The notes: generated by a model from the sequence alone, not told the origin. A stretch of DNA of 64,000 nt from Nocardia niwae NBRC 108934 = DSM 45340 (GCF_001613465.1 NZ_BDCK01000016.1:186001-250000); one strand, 5' to 3'. Positions 16,988-26,185 are shown, counted from the stretch's first letter. Made by a program: numbers and translations.

Positions 16988-19023
16988 GCACGGCGACGGC
17001 GACGGACGAAGCGCCGCCGCGGCCCGCCGATCCGGTCCCGGCGCCGGGGCGGAAGTCGCTCGCGGTGCGGCAGATCGTCTCGGGCGTCGGCGAGGCCGTG
17101 CTCGCGGCGATAGTCGCCGCGGTGGTGGCCGCCGTCGGGCTCGTCGCGTTCTCGCTGGTGCAGTGGCCTGCCTTCAATTCTTCGAATGTGACGCGGGCGC
17201 TCACCACCGTGGGCCAGGTCGGCGCGGCGGTCCTGCTCGCGGTAGCGATCGCGCTGCTGCGGCTGCACAAGTGGCCCTGGGTCGCGAAACTGCTTTCCTG
17301 GATCGGTCTTTCGACGTTCGTCACGTTCACGCTCGGCATGCCGCTGGCGGCGACGAAGCTGTATCTGTTCGGCGTCTCGGTGGATCAGGAGTTCCGCACC
17401 GAGTTCCTCACCCGGCTCACCGATTCCGCCGCACTGCGCGACATGACGTACGCGGATCTGCCGTCGTTCTATCCCGCGGGCTGGTTCTGGATCGGCGGGC
17501 GCGTGGGCGATCTGCTCGGGCTGGACGGCTGGGAAGTGTTCAAGCCGTACGCGATCGGCTTCCTCGCGGTGGCCGCGGTCGTCGCGCTGGTGCTGTGGTC
17601 GAAGCTGATCCGCGCGGACTGGGCGGTGGGCGTCGCGGCGGCGAGTACGGCGGTCACCCTGGCCTACGCCGCGCCCGAGGCGTACAGCGCCGTCATCGTG
17701 CTGCTGCTGCCGCCCGCGCTCGTGCTCGCCTGGGGCGCGCTCTACCGTCCGCTGGAGGACGTGCGCAAGGCGGCGGGCGCCGAGCAGCGGACCGCAGGAG
17801 GGTGGGGCGCGGTCGCCGGCACCGGCCTGTTCCTCGGCTGGGCGGCTACGTTCTACACCCTGTACTTCATGGTGGCCGCCTTCGCGGTCGCCTTGATGGG
17901 TCTGCTGGCGGCCTTCCTCGCGGTGCGTGCGCAGCGTGGCACCGGCCGTCCGCGCCGCGCCGGCACGACATCGGACTCGAGCCGCCCCGCCTGGCGCGCT
18001 GCGATGCCGCCGCTGGTCCGGCTCGTGGTGATCGCGGTGATCGCCGGGCTGCTCGCGCTCGTCGTGTGGGCGCCGTACCTGGCGAAGGCACTGCGCGGCA
18101 CGACCGCGAGCTCCGGAACCGCGCTGCACTACCTGCCGGAATCGGGGGCGCAGCTGCCCCTGCCGATGTTCCAGTTCTCCCTGCTCGGGGCGCTGTGCCT
18201 GCTGGGCACCATCTGGCTGGTGCTACGCGCGGCGTCGTCGCGGAGGGCGCAAGCGCTCGGCATCGGGGTGGCGGCGATCTACCTGTGGACGCTGCTGTCC
18301 ATGGTGGCGACCGCCGCGGGCACCACGCTGCTGTCGTTCCGGCTCGAGCCGGTGCTGCTGGTGCTGCTGTCGGTCGCGGGCGCGTTCGGGTTCGTCGAGG
18401 GGGCGCGGGCGATCTACCAGGCGCTGAACGAGCCCGCCCGGTTCCGGCTCATGACGATCGTCGTCGCGACGATCGGCGCGCTGGCGTTCGCCCAGGACAT
18501 CCCGCATGTGCTGACGGCGGAGATCACCACCGCCTACACCGACACCGACGGCGACGGAAAGCGGGCCGACAAACGGGCTGCCTCGGCGGTGTCGCACTAC
18601 CGCCAAGTGGACGAGGCGCTCACCGCGCAGACCGGGCGACCGCGCTCGGACACGGTGGTGCTCACCGCCGACACCAGTTTCCTTTCCTTCTATCCCTACT
18701 TCGGCTTCCAGGCGCTCACCTCGCATTACGCCAACCCACTCGCGGATTTCGCGGGTCGCGCGGACACCATCAAGAGCTGGAGCAAGCTGAAGACGTCGCA
18801 GGAGCTGCTCGACGCGCTCGCGGCCAGCCCGTGGCGCGCGCCGGACGCTTTCCTGTTCCGGCGCAGTGGCGACACCTACACCTTGCGGCTGGCCGAGGAC
18901 GTCTATCCGAACGACCCGAACGTGGCGCGTTATTCGGTGAGCTTCCCCAAGGAACTGTTCGCCGACCCGCATTTCACCACCACGAATATCGGGCCGTTCG
19001 TGCTGGTCACCGTCCACCGCTGA
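16984..19023 (+). CDS. aftA: galactan 5-O-arabinofuranosyltransferase
   Basis: A 679-aa GT-C membrane enzyme that adds the first arabinofuranose residues to galactan from decaprenyl-phosphoryl-arabinose on the outer face of the membrane. About 11-13 hydrophobic helices span residues 30-490. The conserved loop VDQEFRTEFLTRLTDSAALR (Asp134) between early helices is the AftA signature with catalytic acidic residues, followed by YADLPSFYPAGWFWIGGRVG. A soluble C-terminal domain covers the last 180 residues, with LTADTSFLSFYPYFGFQALT. The start is inferred as TTG 16984, 7 nt after GGAG; GTG 16960 is the alternative. It follows dprE2 as in other mycolata. Confidence 0.93.
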   Translation: MSTATATDEAPPRPADPVPAPGRKSLAVRQIVSGVGEAVLAAIVAAVVAAVGLVAFSLVQWPAFNSSNVTRALTTVGQVGAAVLLAVAIALLRLHKWPWVAKLLSWIGLSTFVTFTLGMPLAATKLYLFGVSVDQEFRTEFLTRLTDSAALRDMTYADLPSFYPAGWFWIGGRVGDLLGLDGWEVFKPYAIGFLAVAAVVALVLWSKLIRADWAVGVAAASTAVTLAYAAPEAYSAVIVLLLPPALVLAWGALYRPLEDVRKAAGAEQRTAGGWGAVAGTGLFLGWAATFYTLYFMVAAFAVALMGLLAAFLAVRAQRGTGRPRRAGTTSDSSRPAWRAAMPPLVRLVVIAVIAGLLALVVWAPYLAKALRGTTASSGTALHYLPESGAQLPLPMFQFSLLGALCLLGTIWLVLRAASSRRAQALGIGVAAIYLWTLLSMVATAAGTTLLSFRLEPVLLVLLSVAGAFGFVEGARAIYQALNEPARFRLMTIVVATIGALAFAQDIPHVLTAEITTAYTDTDGDGKRADKRAASAVSHYRQVDEALTAQTGRPRSDTVVLTADTSFLSFYPYFGFQALTSHYANPLADFAGRADTIKSWSKLKTSQELLDALAASPWRAPDAFLFRRSGDTYTLRLAEDVYPNDPNVARYSVSFPKELFADPHFTTTNIGPFVLVTVHR

Positions 19024-19137
19024 CCGATGCGGCGGAATCGCCGCGGTTGAACACGCGCAGAGTGGATACCCCTCCCGTTTGTCGGTCCACGCACAGCGTG
19101 GTTGGTACGGAGGGCGCTGTCGAGGAGTGATGCGCGG

Positions 19138-21042
19138 GTGACACGGGCACAGGACGTCGAAACCGGCTCCGAGACGGATTCGACGGCGGTCGCGGTCGCG
19201 ACGGAAGAAGCGACAACGGCCGGAGTGCTCACCCGTCCCGCCCGCCCCCCGTGGTTCCCGCGCCTGCGGGCCGGTGGCGCCGATCTGCTCGTCGGCGTCG
19301 GTTACCTGACGCTGGCCGCGGCGGTGCTATCGGGCCAGTGGCGCAATACCGACAGCGGCTATCTGGTCAAGAGCGGTCAGGACCAGACGATGTGGGAGTG
19401 GTTCTTCGGCGTCACCGCGCACTCGGTGGAGACCATGGGCAACCCACTCGGCACCGACCTGCAGAACTTCCCCGCCGGGGTGAACATGATGGCCAATACG
19501 GCCATGTTCGGCGTCGGCGTGCCGCTGACGCCGGTCACCTTGCTCTTCGGGCCCACCGTCACGTTCGTGCTCGTGCTCACCTTCGGTCTGGGCGGGACGG
19601 CGTTCGCCTGGTACCGCCTGTTCGCCCGCGAGCTCGTCCGGTCCCGGGCCGCGGCCGTGCTCGGCGGCCTGTTCTGTGGTTTCGCGCCCGGGATGATCTC
19701 GCACGCCAACGCGCACCCGAATTTCGTCGTGCTGCTATTGCTTCCGATCATCGCCGGACGGCTGATCCGGATGGCGCGGCGAGCGGCAGCGGCGCAGCCG
19801 CAACGGCCGCGCGGACGGGCGCGCGACGCGGTCGTCCTGGGTCTGCTGGTCGCCATGCAGATCGCGCTCGGCGAGGAACCGCTGTTGATCTTCGCCCTCG
19901 CGTTCGGGGTGTTCGCCTCCGTTTACTACCTGCACACTCCGCGCGTCGGGCTGCGCGTGACGCGTGCGCTCGCCCCCACTCTCGCGCTGGCCGCGGTGAT
20001 CACGCTGACGCTCGCCGAGATCCCGCTGTGGTGGCAGTTCTTCGGCCCGCAGAGCTACCGCTCGATCGACCACGGCCCGATGGGCAACGACCTCGAAGCG
20101 CTGGTGCAGTTCCCGTCCGAATCGCTGGGCGGCGTGTTCGCACCCGGGCGGAACGTGGCGATCAACCCGACCGAACAGAACGCCTACTTCGGCTGGCCGC
20201 TGCTGCTCCTGGTGGTGTTCACCGTGGGACTGCTGTGGCGAGACCGGGTGGTGCGGGCCGCGAGCGCGGTGATCGTAGTCTTCGGGGCGCTGTCCCTGGG
20301 TGCGGTCGCCACGATCGGCAAGCGGCCGACCGGCGTCGAACTGCCGTGGCGCTGGGCCGAACATGTGCCGCTGCTGAACACGGTGCTGGAGAGCAGGCTC
20401 AGCATGGCGGCGATACCGGCCATCGCGGTCGTACTCGCTCTGGTCACCGAACGCGCCGTGACGACCTGGAAGCAGTCGGCGGTGGACTGGAAGCCGCTCG
20501 CGTGGTTCGGCGCGGTCACGTGTGCCCTGCTGCCGCTGATCCCGACCACCCTGCCGGTTGTCGAGCGGACGCCGACACCGGACTTCTTCGCCGACGGCGC
20601 CGTCGGCCGCTACGTGGGCGACGGCTCGGTGGTCCTTCTGCCGCCACCCCGGCCGCCCGACGCACGGGCGCTGCGCTGGCAGGCCGACGCCGGGTTCTCC
20701 TTCCCGCTGGCGGGTGGTTACTTCGTCGGGCCGACGGGGACGACGAAGAAGGGTATCTACGGTCCTGAGGCCCGCCCGACCGCCACGCTGCTGGTACAGG
20801 CGCAGGACACCGGGGCGGTTCCGCTCATCGACGCGGGCGTGCGCGCCCGCGCGCTGGACGACCTGCGATTCTGGCGCGCCGACGTCCTGGTCCTGCCCGC
20901 GACGAAGAACGGCGAGGTGCTGCGGGAAACGGTCACGCAGCTGTTCGGATTCACGCCGACGCGGGTGGAAGACGTCTGGTTGTGGGACGTTCATACGCTG
21001 CGCTGGTCGGGGGCAGTCGGGATCACACCGGACGGTAGCTAG
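19138..21042 (+). CDS. large GT-C-like membrane protein of unknown function
   Basis: A 634-aa polytopic protein with about 11 hydrophobic segments and a soluble C-terminal domain of about 140 residues. The first periplasmic loop holds GQWRNTDSGYLVKSGQDQTM with Asp72 and Asp82, then EWFFGVTAHSVETMGNPLGT. Acidic residues in the first loop are typical of GT-C glycosyltransferases using polyprenyl-phosphate sugars. It sits in line between aftA and emb; M. tuberculosis has no gene here. Start GTG 19138, with GAGGAG at 19122-19127; a four-codon frame ATG-CGC-GGG-TGA overlaps the GTG. A role as an added wall-arabinan or linker glycosyltransferase is inference from shape and place. Confidence 0.75.
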   Translation: MTRAQDVETGSETDSTAVAVATEEATTAGVLTRPARPPWFPRLRAGGADLLVGVGYLTLAAAVLSGQWRNTDSGYLVKSGQDQTMWEWFFGVTAHSVETMGNPLGTDLQNFPAGVNMMANTAMFGVGVPLTPVTLLFGPTVTFVLVLTFGLGGTAFAWYRLFARELVRSRAAAVLGGLFCGFAPGMISHANAHPNFVVLLLLPIIAGRLIRMARRAAAAQPQRPRGRARDAVVLGLLVAMQIALGEEPLLIFALAFGVFASVYYLHTPRVGLRVTRALAPTLALAAVITLTLAEIPLWWQFFGPQSYRSIDHGPMGNDLEALVQFPSESLGGVFAPGRNVAINPTEQNAYFGWPLLLLVVFTVGLLWRDRVVRAASAVIVVFGALSLGAVATIGKRPTGVELPWRWAEHVPLLNTVLESRLSMAAIPAIAVVLALVTERAVTTWKQSAVDWKPLAWFGAVTCALLPLIPTTLPVVERTPTPDFFADGAVGRYVGDGSVVLLPPPRPPDARALRWQADAGFSFPLAGGYFVGPTGTTKKGIYGPEARPTATLLVQAQDTGAVPLIDAGVRARALDDLRFWRADVLVLPATKNGEVLRETVTQLFGFTPTRVEDVWLWDVHTLRWSGAVGITPDGS

Positions 21043-21053
21043 CATCAACCACC

Positions 21054-24000
21054 GTGCGACCGGACCGATCTTCTCGAGCGTTCACCCGTATCCGCTTGAT
21101 CGCCCTTCTCTCCGGGCTTCTCGGATTCCTGCTGGCATTGCTGACCCCGATCCTGCCGGTGCGGCAGGATCGGGCGAGCCTGGACTGGCCCGAGCCCGGC
21201 GCCGCGAGCGTGGCCGCGCCGCTGGTGTCCTACGAGCCGCTGCGATTGCGTGCGACGCTGCCCTGCTCGCTGGCGGGCGAACTCGGAGCAGGGGGCACCC
21301 TGCTGTCCACCGTCCCGGTCGCGTCGGGCCAGGCGGCGACCAAGGGGCTGGTGGTCTCGGTCGCCGACGGCGCGCTCTCGGTGGTGCTGCGGGACATCCC
21401 GCTGCTGTCCGCGCCGCTGGCCGAGGTCGGGTCCTGCGCGACGATCGGCATCGAATCCGGCGCCGCCGCGACGACCGTCGAACTCACCGGCGTGAACCGC
21501 AAGGACGGCACGCCGTTCCGGACCACGATCGGGCGGGACATCCGGCCGCAACTGGTCGGCGTGTTCACCGACCTCGCCGCCGATCGGCTCGCCGGAGCGC
21601 AGGTGCACGCGGACATCGACTCGCGTTTCTCCTCCTCACCCACGCCGCTGAAGCTGGCCGCCATGATCGCCGCCGCCGTGTTCACGCTGATCGCACTCGT
21701 CGCACTGCACCTGCTGGACACCGCCGACGGGCGCAAACCACGGCGGTTCCTGCCCGCGCACTGGTGGCGGGTCACCTCCGCGGACGGCGTCGTGCTGGGC
21801 ACGTTGGCGCTGTGGCACGTCATCGGGGCGAACACCTCCGACGACGGCTACATCCTGAACATGGCGCGCGCCTCCGAGCACGCGGGCTACATGGCGAACT
21901 ACTACCGCTGGTTCGCCGTCCCCGAGGCGCCGTTCGGGTGGTCCTACGAGGTGCTGGCCTGGATGGCCCGGATCTCCGACGCGAGCCTGTGGATGCGACT
22001 GCCCACCTTGCTGGCGGGGATCGTCTGCTGGCTGGTGATCAGCCGGGAAGTGCTGCCGCGCCTCGGCGCACGGGTGCGGCGCAACAAGGTGGCGCTGTGG
22101 ACGGCGGGGCTGGTGTTCCTCGCGTTCTGGCTGCCCTACGACAACGGTCTGCGTCCGGAGCCGCTGATCGCTGCGGGCGCGCTGCTCACCTGGTGCTCGA
22201 TCGAACGCGCCATCGCGACCGGACGGCTGCTGCCCGCCGCAGCGGCCGTCCTCATCGCCGCCTTCTCGCTCGCGGCGGGCCCCACCGGCCTGATCTGCAT
22301 CGCGGCGCTGATCGCCGGGTCGCGGCCCGTACTGCTGATCATCATCAAACGGGCCCGCGGAGCCGTCCCGGCCCGGACGGGGCCAGACGCGGACGCAGCC
22401 GCCGCCGGTTCGGCCGAAGCCGCGGCCGCGGTGAACGCCCCTGCGAAGACGGGTGCACCGTCGCGGGCGAGCGCGGTGTTCCGGTTCGCCGCGCTGCTCG
22501 CCCCGGGCCTGGCCGCGGGCACGCTGGTGCTGGTGGTGATCTTCGCCGACCAGACCCTCTCGACGGTGCTGGAAGCGACCCGGGTCCGCACGATCGTCGG
22601 CCCCAACGTCGCGTGGTTCGACGAGCGCACCCGGTGGGACTCGCTACTCATGCTCTCGCCGGACGGCTCGCTTGCGCGGCGGTTCGGCGTGCTTGTGATG
22701 CTGCTGTGCCTGCTGGTCTGCGTGCTGCAAGTCCTGCGTAAAGGCCGGATTCCCGGCACCTCGCGCGGCCCTTCGGTGCGCATTCTCGGCATCGTGTTCG
22801 CGTCGCTGTTCCTGATGATGTTCACCCCGACCAAGTGGACGCACCACTTCGGCGTGTACGCCGGACTGGCCGGATCCCTGGCCGCGCTCGCGGCGGTCGC
22901 GGTGGGCACCAGCGGCATCCGCTCGCCGCGCAACCGCGCGCTGTTCGCCGCCGCCGTGCTCTTCCTGCTCGCCGTGACATTCACCGGCTCCAACGGGTGG
23001 TGGTACGTGTCCAGCTACGGTGTCCCGTGGTGGGACAAAGCGCCGCTGATCGCGGGCAAGGGCCTGTCCACACTGTTCCTCGGACTCGCGGGCGTCGCGC
23101 TGCTGATCGCCATCTGGCAGCACTACCGGGAGCCGTACCGGCGCGAGAGTGCCGCGGCGCCTCGCCGATTCGACCGGTGGGCGTCCGCGCCGCTGACCGT
23201 GGCGGCCGCGCTGCTGGTGATCTTCGAGGTCGCCTCGCTCGCCAAGGCGGCGGCCACGCAGTACCCCGCGTACTCGATCACCAAGTCGAACATGGAATCC
23301 GTCGGCGGGGACTCGTGCGCGCTGGCGAACGAGGTGCTGGTGGAGACCGACACCGCGGATTCGCTGCTGCAACCTGTGACCGGGTCTCCCGCGGACGGAT
23401 TGGCCGCGCAGAACAAGGGATTCACACCCAACGGAGTGGCGCGCGACCTGACCGCCGACGCCGAGGAGACGGTCACCGGCGGCGCGAACTCGGTGGGCAA
23501 GGACTCCGAGAACAAGACCACCAAGACGACCGGCGCGGGCACCGGAGGCGGCACCACCGAACAGGCGGGCGTCAACGGCAGCACCGTCGCGCTGCCGTTC
23601 GGCCTGGACCCGGCGAAGACCCCGGTGCTGGGCAGCTATCAGGAGGGTGAACAGCAGCAAGCCAAGCTGACCAGCCAGTGGTACCGGCTCGACCTGACCG
23701 ACAGCATGCGCCACGACCCCGCCTACCAGGTGCTCGCGATCACCGCGGCGGGCCGGATCCGGTCGGTGGACGCCGACGGTGTGCTCACCTACGGGCAGGA
23801 ACTGCACCTGGAGTACGGCGTCCGCGGCGCGGACGGCGAGGTGAACACCCTCGGCTCGATCGATCCGCTGGACATCGGCCCCGCGCCCTCCTGGCGCAAT
23901 CTGCGGGTCCCGCTGGACCGGCTGCCCGGGGAAGTGAACGCGGTGCGGCTGGTCGCGGTCGACAACGACATCACGCCCAAGCAGTGGCTGGCGGTCACTC

Positions 24001-24401
24001 CGCCCCGGCTGCCGAAGCTCGCCACGCTGAATTCCGTGGTGGGGTCCACGGATCCGGTGCTGCTCGACTGGCATGTCGGCTTGGCTTTCCCGTGCCAGCG
24101 GCCGTTCGACCACAAGGACGGCGTCGGCGAGATCCCGCGCTGGCGCATCCTGCCCGACCGGGTCGGCTCCGACGCCTCCAACGCCTGGCAGGACGACATC
24201 GGCGGCGGCCCCCTCGGCTGGACCGGCCTGCTGCTGAAGTCCCAAACCGTCCCCGCCTACCTCGACCACGACTGGTCCCGCGACTGGGGCTCCCTCGAGC
24301 GCTTCACCCCCTACGCCCCCGCCGCGATTCCGGCCACAATCCACATCACTCCCCAAACCCGCACCGGCCTCGACACCGACGACCCCATCCGCATCCGCTG
24401 A
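21054..24401 (+). CDS. emb: arabinosyltransferase of the Emb family (first copy)
   Basis: A 1115-aa Emb protein that extends arabinan using decaprenyl-phosphoryl-arabinose outside the membrane. An N-terminal helix (FTRIRLIALLSGLLGFLLAL) leads to a periplasmic carbohydrate-binding domain (about 40-210), then a multi-helix GT-C core. The loop [20 protein letters not shown] carries Asp263-Asp264 and Met270, equivalent to EmbB Asp299 and the ethambutol-resistance position Met306. [20 protein letters not shown] follows, then the C-terminal lectin-like domain from about residue 730 with [23 protein letters not shown] 21054 starts 12 bp after the preceding stop. Which of EmbA/B/C it matches cannot be set without a tree. 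Confidence 0.95.
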   Translation: MRPDRSSRAFTRIRLIALLSGLLGFLLALLTPILPVRQDRASLDWPEPGAASVAAPLVSYEPLRLRATLPCSLAGELGAGGTLLSTVPVASGQAATKGLVVSVADGALSVVLRDIPLLSAPLAEVGSCATIGIESGAAATTVELTGVNRKDGTPFRTTIGRDIRPQLVGVFTDLAADRLAGAQVHADIDSRFSSSPTPLKLAAMIAAAVFTLIALVALHLLDTADGRKPRRFLPAHWWRVTSADGVVLGTLALWHVIGANTSDDGYILNMARASEHAGYMANYYRWFAVPEAPFGWSYEVLAWMARISDASLWMRLPTLLAGIVCWLVISREVLPRLGARVRRNKVALWTAGLVFLAFWLPYDNGLRPEPLIAAGALLTWCSIERAIATGRLLPAAAAVLIAAFSLAAGPTGLICIAALIAGSRPVLLIIIKRARGAVPARTGPDADAAAAGSAEAAAAVNAPAKTGAPSRASAVFRFAALLAPGLAAGTLVLVVIFADQTLSTVLEATRVRTIVGPNVAWFDERTRWDSLLMLSPDGSLARRFGVLVMLLCLLVCVLQVLRKGRIPGTSRGPSVRILGIVFASLFLMMFTPTKWTHHFGVYAGLAGSLAALAAVAVGTSGIRSPRNRALFAAAVLFLLAVTFTGSNGWWYVSSYGVPWWDKAPLIAGKGLSTLFLGLAGVALLIAIWQHYREPYRRESAAAPRRFDRWASAPLTVAAALLVIFEVASLAKAAATQYPAYSITKSNMESVGGDSCALANEVLVETDTADSLLQPVTGSPADGLAAQNKGFTPNGVARDLTADAEETVTGGANSVGKDSENKTTKTTGAGTGGGTTEQAGVNGSTVALPFGLDPAKTPVLGSYQEGEQQQAKLTSQWYRLDLTDSMRHDPAYQVLAITAAGRIRSVDADGVLTYGQELHLEYGVRGADGEVNTLGSIDPLDIGPAPSWRNLRVPLDRLPGEVNAVRLVAVDNDITPKQWLAVTPPRLPKLATLNSVVGSTDPVLLDWHVGLAFPCQRPFDHKDGVGEIPRWRILPDRVGSDASNAWQDDIGGGPLGWTGLLLKSQTVPAYLDHDWSRDWGSLERFTPYAPAAIPATIHITPQTRTGLDTDDPIRIR

Positions 24402-24421
24402 CGCCATGTGTTGCTGTTCGT

Positions 24422-24475
24422 GAGTGGCACACGGTGGAGCGGGCTCTCGCGTTTCTCCTCAGCGGTGTGCCACTC
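24422..24475. repeat. dispersed palindromic element, copy 2
   Basis: A perfect 11-bp inverted repeat, GAGTGGCACAC at 24422-24432 and GTGTGCCACTC at 24465-24475, with 32 nt between. It fills the gap between the convergent stops of emb and the oxidoreductase gene, so it may end transcription in both directions. The arm is shared with the element at 9831-9890. Confidence 0.65.
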
Positions 24476-24480
24476 GCGGG

Positions 24481-25413
24481 CTAGGGGGTAAGGACGAGGC
24501 GGCCGCGGACGCCGCCGGAGGCCAGGCGTTTGTGGGCGGCTTCGACGGAGGTGAGGGGGAGGGTTTCGGCTACGCGGAGGGTGAGTTCGCCTGCGTCGAC
24601 GTGGGCGACCAGCCGGTCGAGTTGTGCGCGGTCGGCGCGGACGAGAACGGTGCGTACCTCGGTGCCGCGCAAAGGGATCGGCGTGTTCGGGACGCTGATG
24701 GATACGAACCGTCCGCCGCCGCGCACCGCCGCGAGCGTCGCGGGGCCGAGGGCGGCCGCGTCCAAGGCGGCGTCCACTCCGCCGGGGACGAGGGCGCGGA
24801 CGGCATCCGGCAGGGACGCCTGCCGCGGAACGAAATCGGTGGCGCCCAGTGCGCGAACCGTGTCCTGGTCGGCGGGCGAGGCCGACGCGATCACCCGAAT
24901 TCCGCGTGCCGCGGCGAGTTCGACGGCGAAGCCGCCGACCGCGCCCGCCGCGCCGGTGACCAGCAGCGTGTCGGTGGACGCGAGATCCAGCGCGTCGAGG
25001 GCCTGCACCGCGGTGAGGCCGTTGAGCGGGATGGTGGCCGCCTGCACCGGGGACACGGAAACCGGGGCGGGCGCGGCATTCCCGGTTTCCAGGACCACAT
25101 AGTCGGCCTGCGCGCCGAGCGAGACGTCGAGCCGGTCGCTGATGCCGATCACCGCCTGCCCCACCGCGAACTCCGTGACGCCCGCGCCCAGCGCGTCCAC
25201 CGTGCCCGCGACGTCCCACCCGACACCCCACTGATCGCGCGGCGCGGCGAACGGTGTACCGCCGACGCCGGCGCGCACCATGAGGTCCACCGGATTCACC
25301 GTCGCCGCCGCGACCGCGATGCGAATCGTGCCCGGGCCAGGTTGCGGCGTCGGCACTTCCACGATCTCCGCCTCCGCTTCCGGCCCCGGCCGGCGGACAA
25401 CTACAGCTCGCAT
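24481..25413 (-). CDS. NADP-dependent zinc-free alcohol dehydrogenase / quinone oxidoreductase-like protein
   Basis: A 310-aa medium-chain dehydrogenase/reductase. The N-terminal GroES-like domain has TVNPVDLMVRAG and GVGWDVAGTVDALGAGV. The Rossmann domain has LLVTGAAGAVGGFAVELAAA, matching the AxGxxG pattern of NADP-using quinone oxidoreductases. No zinc-binding cysteines are seen. GGAAGG lies 8 nt before ATG 25413. It is divergent from an HxlR regulator, an arrangement usual for redox-stress genes responding to quinones or electrophiles. Confidence 0.88.
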   Translation of the reverse strand: MRAVVVRRPGPEAEAEIVEVPTPQPGPGTIRIAVAAATVNPVDLMVRAGVGGTPFAAPRDQWGVGWDVAGTVDALGAGVTEFAVGQAVIGISDRLDVSLGAQADYVVLETGNAAPAPVSVSPVQAATIPLNGLTAVQALDALDLASTDTLLVTGAAGAVGGFAVELAAARGIRVIASASPADQDTVRALGATDFVPRQASLPDAVRALVPGGVDAALDAAALGPATLAAVRGGGRFVSISVPNTPIPLRGTEVRTVLVRADRAQLDRLVAHVDAGELTLRVAETLPLTSVEAAHKRLASGGVRGRLVLTP

Positions 25414-25454
25414 GACGTTTCCTTCCTTTCGGCTGCGGCCAACCTACGAAGGAT

Positions 25455-25473
25455 TACTATCTGTTGGGTAGTA
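25455..25473. promoter_or_regulatory. putative HxlR operator
   Basis: TACTATC at 25455-25461 and GGTAGTA at 25467-25473 form an inverted repeat (6 of 7 pairs) with a 5-bp spacer, in the 98-bp divergent region. HxlR/QorR sites commonly hold TAC-type half sites with GTA on the other arm. Confidence 0.6.
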
Positions 25474-25511
25474 GTTACCTGGAAGTGCGTTAGAGGTGGC
25501 GAGGTACTCGA

Positions 25512-25913
25512 ATGGCGACGAAGACCGCTGCGCAGCGCCGTGAACTGGCCAAACAGCATTACGACGCGTACATCGCCGAGTGCCCGACCCGGCAGCTGCT
25601 GGATCGGATCAGCGACAAATGGGTGAGCCTGGTGCTGGCCGCGCTCGCCGACGGACCACAGCGCTACGCCGAGCTGAACCGGATCATCGCAGGCGTGAGC
25701 CCCAAAATGCTCACCCAGACGCTGCGCGGATTGGAACGCGACGGCCTGCTCGAGCGGCGCGTCACGGCGGAAGTGCCGGTCCGGGTCGATTATGAACTCA
25801 CCCCGCTCGGTCACAGCCTCCAGCCGGTCATGAGCGCCGTCAAAGCGTGGGCGGAGGCGCGCATGGACGACGTCATCGCGGCGCGAACGCACTACGACAG
25901 CATCCGGCAATAA
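25512..25913 (+). CDS. HxlR family transcriptional regulator
   Basis: A 133-aa winged-helix regulator. ECPTRQLLDRISDKWVSLVL holds the single Cys typical of redox-sensing HxlR proteins (about Cys24), then RYAELNRIIAGVSPKMLTQT, LRGLERDGLLERRV and VDYELTPLGHSL. The length is standard. It is divergent from the quinone-oxidoreductase-like gene, and the repeat at 25455-25473 probably mediates control of both. ATG 25512 is the start. Confidence 0.92.
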   Translation: MATKTAAQRRELAKQHYDAYIAECPTRQLLDRISDKWVSLVLAALADGPQRYAELNRIIAGVSPKMLTQTLRGLERDGLLERRVTAEVPVRVDYELTPLGHSLQPVMSAVKAWAEARMDDVIAARTHYDSIRQ

Positions 25914-25985
25914 ACCGGTTGTCCGGTCTGGAAATGTGCTCCCACCTGTGGCTAAACATCACAAGACGAATCAGGTCGATGGCCT

Positions 25986-25991
25986 TAATCT
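25986..25991 (+). promoter_or_regulatory. -10 element of a leaderless small gene
   Basis: TAATCT matches TANNNT and stands 7 nt before ATG 25999. There is no ribosome-binding sequence, so the mRNA probably begins at the start codon. Confidence 0.5.
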
Positions 25992-25998
25992 GATTGCC

Positions 25999-26157
25999 AT
26001 GACAACGGCATTCGATGAAATGGATCTGCGCGATCTTGTCGGACTGCTCAGCGAAGAGGAACAACGGGAGCTGCGGCCTGCGGTGCTGCGCGTGCTCGGC
26101 CGCCTCCCTTCGCAAGAGGTGCTCCGGCGCGAGCTCGGTCTTCGGCTGAAGGTCTGA
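25999..26157 (+). CDS. 52-aa hypothetical protein, probably leaderless
   Basis: A short acidic/amphipathic protein, MTTAFDEMDLRDLVGLLSEE then QRELRPAVLRVLGRL and a basic end REL-GLRLKV. It looks wholly helical. The start is set by the TAATCT promoter element 7 nt upstream; an in-frame start at 25936 would place the promoter inside the gene. A strong hairpin follows the stop. No family is recognised. Confidence 0.6.
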   Translation: MTTAFDEMDLRDLVGLLSEEEQRELRPAVLRVLGRLPSQEVLRRELGLRLKV

Positions 26158-26185
26158 GCGCCCGGTATACACCGGCTGAATACGG

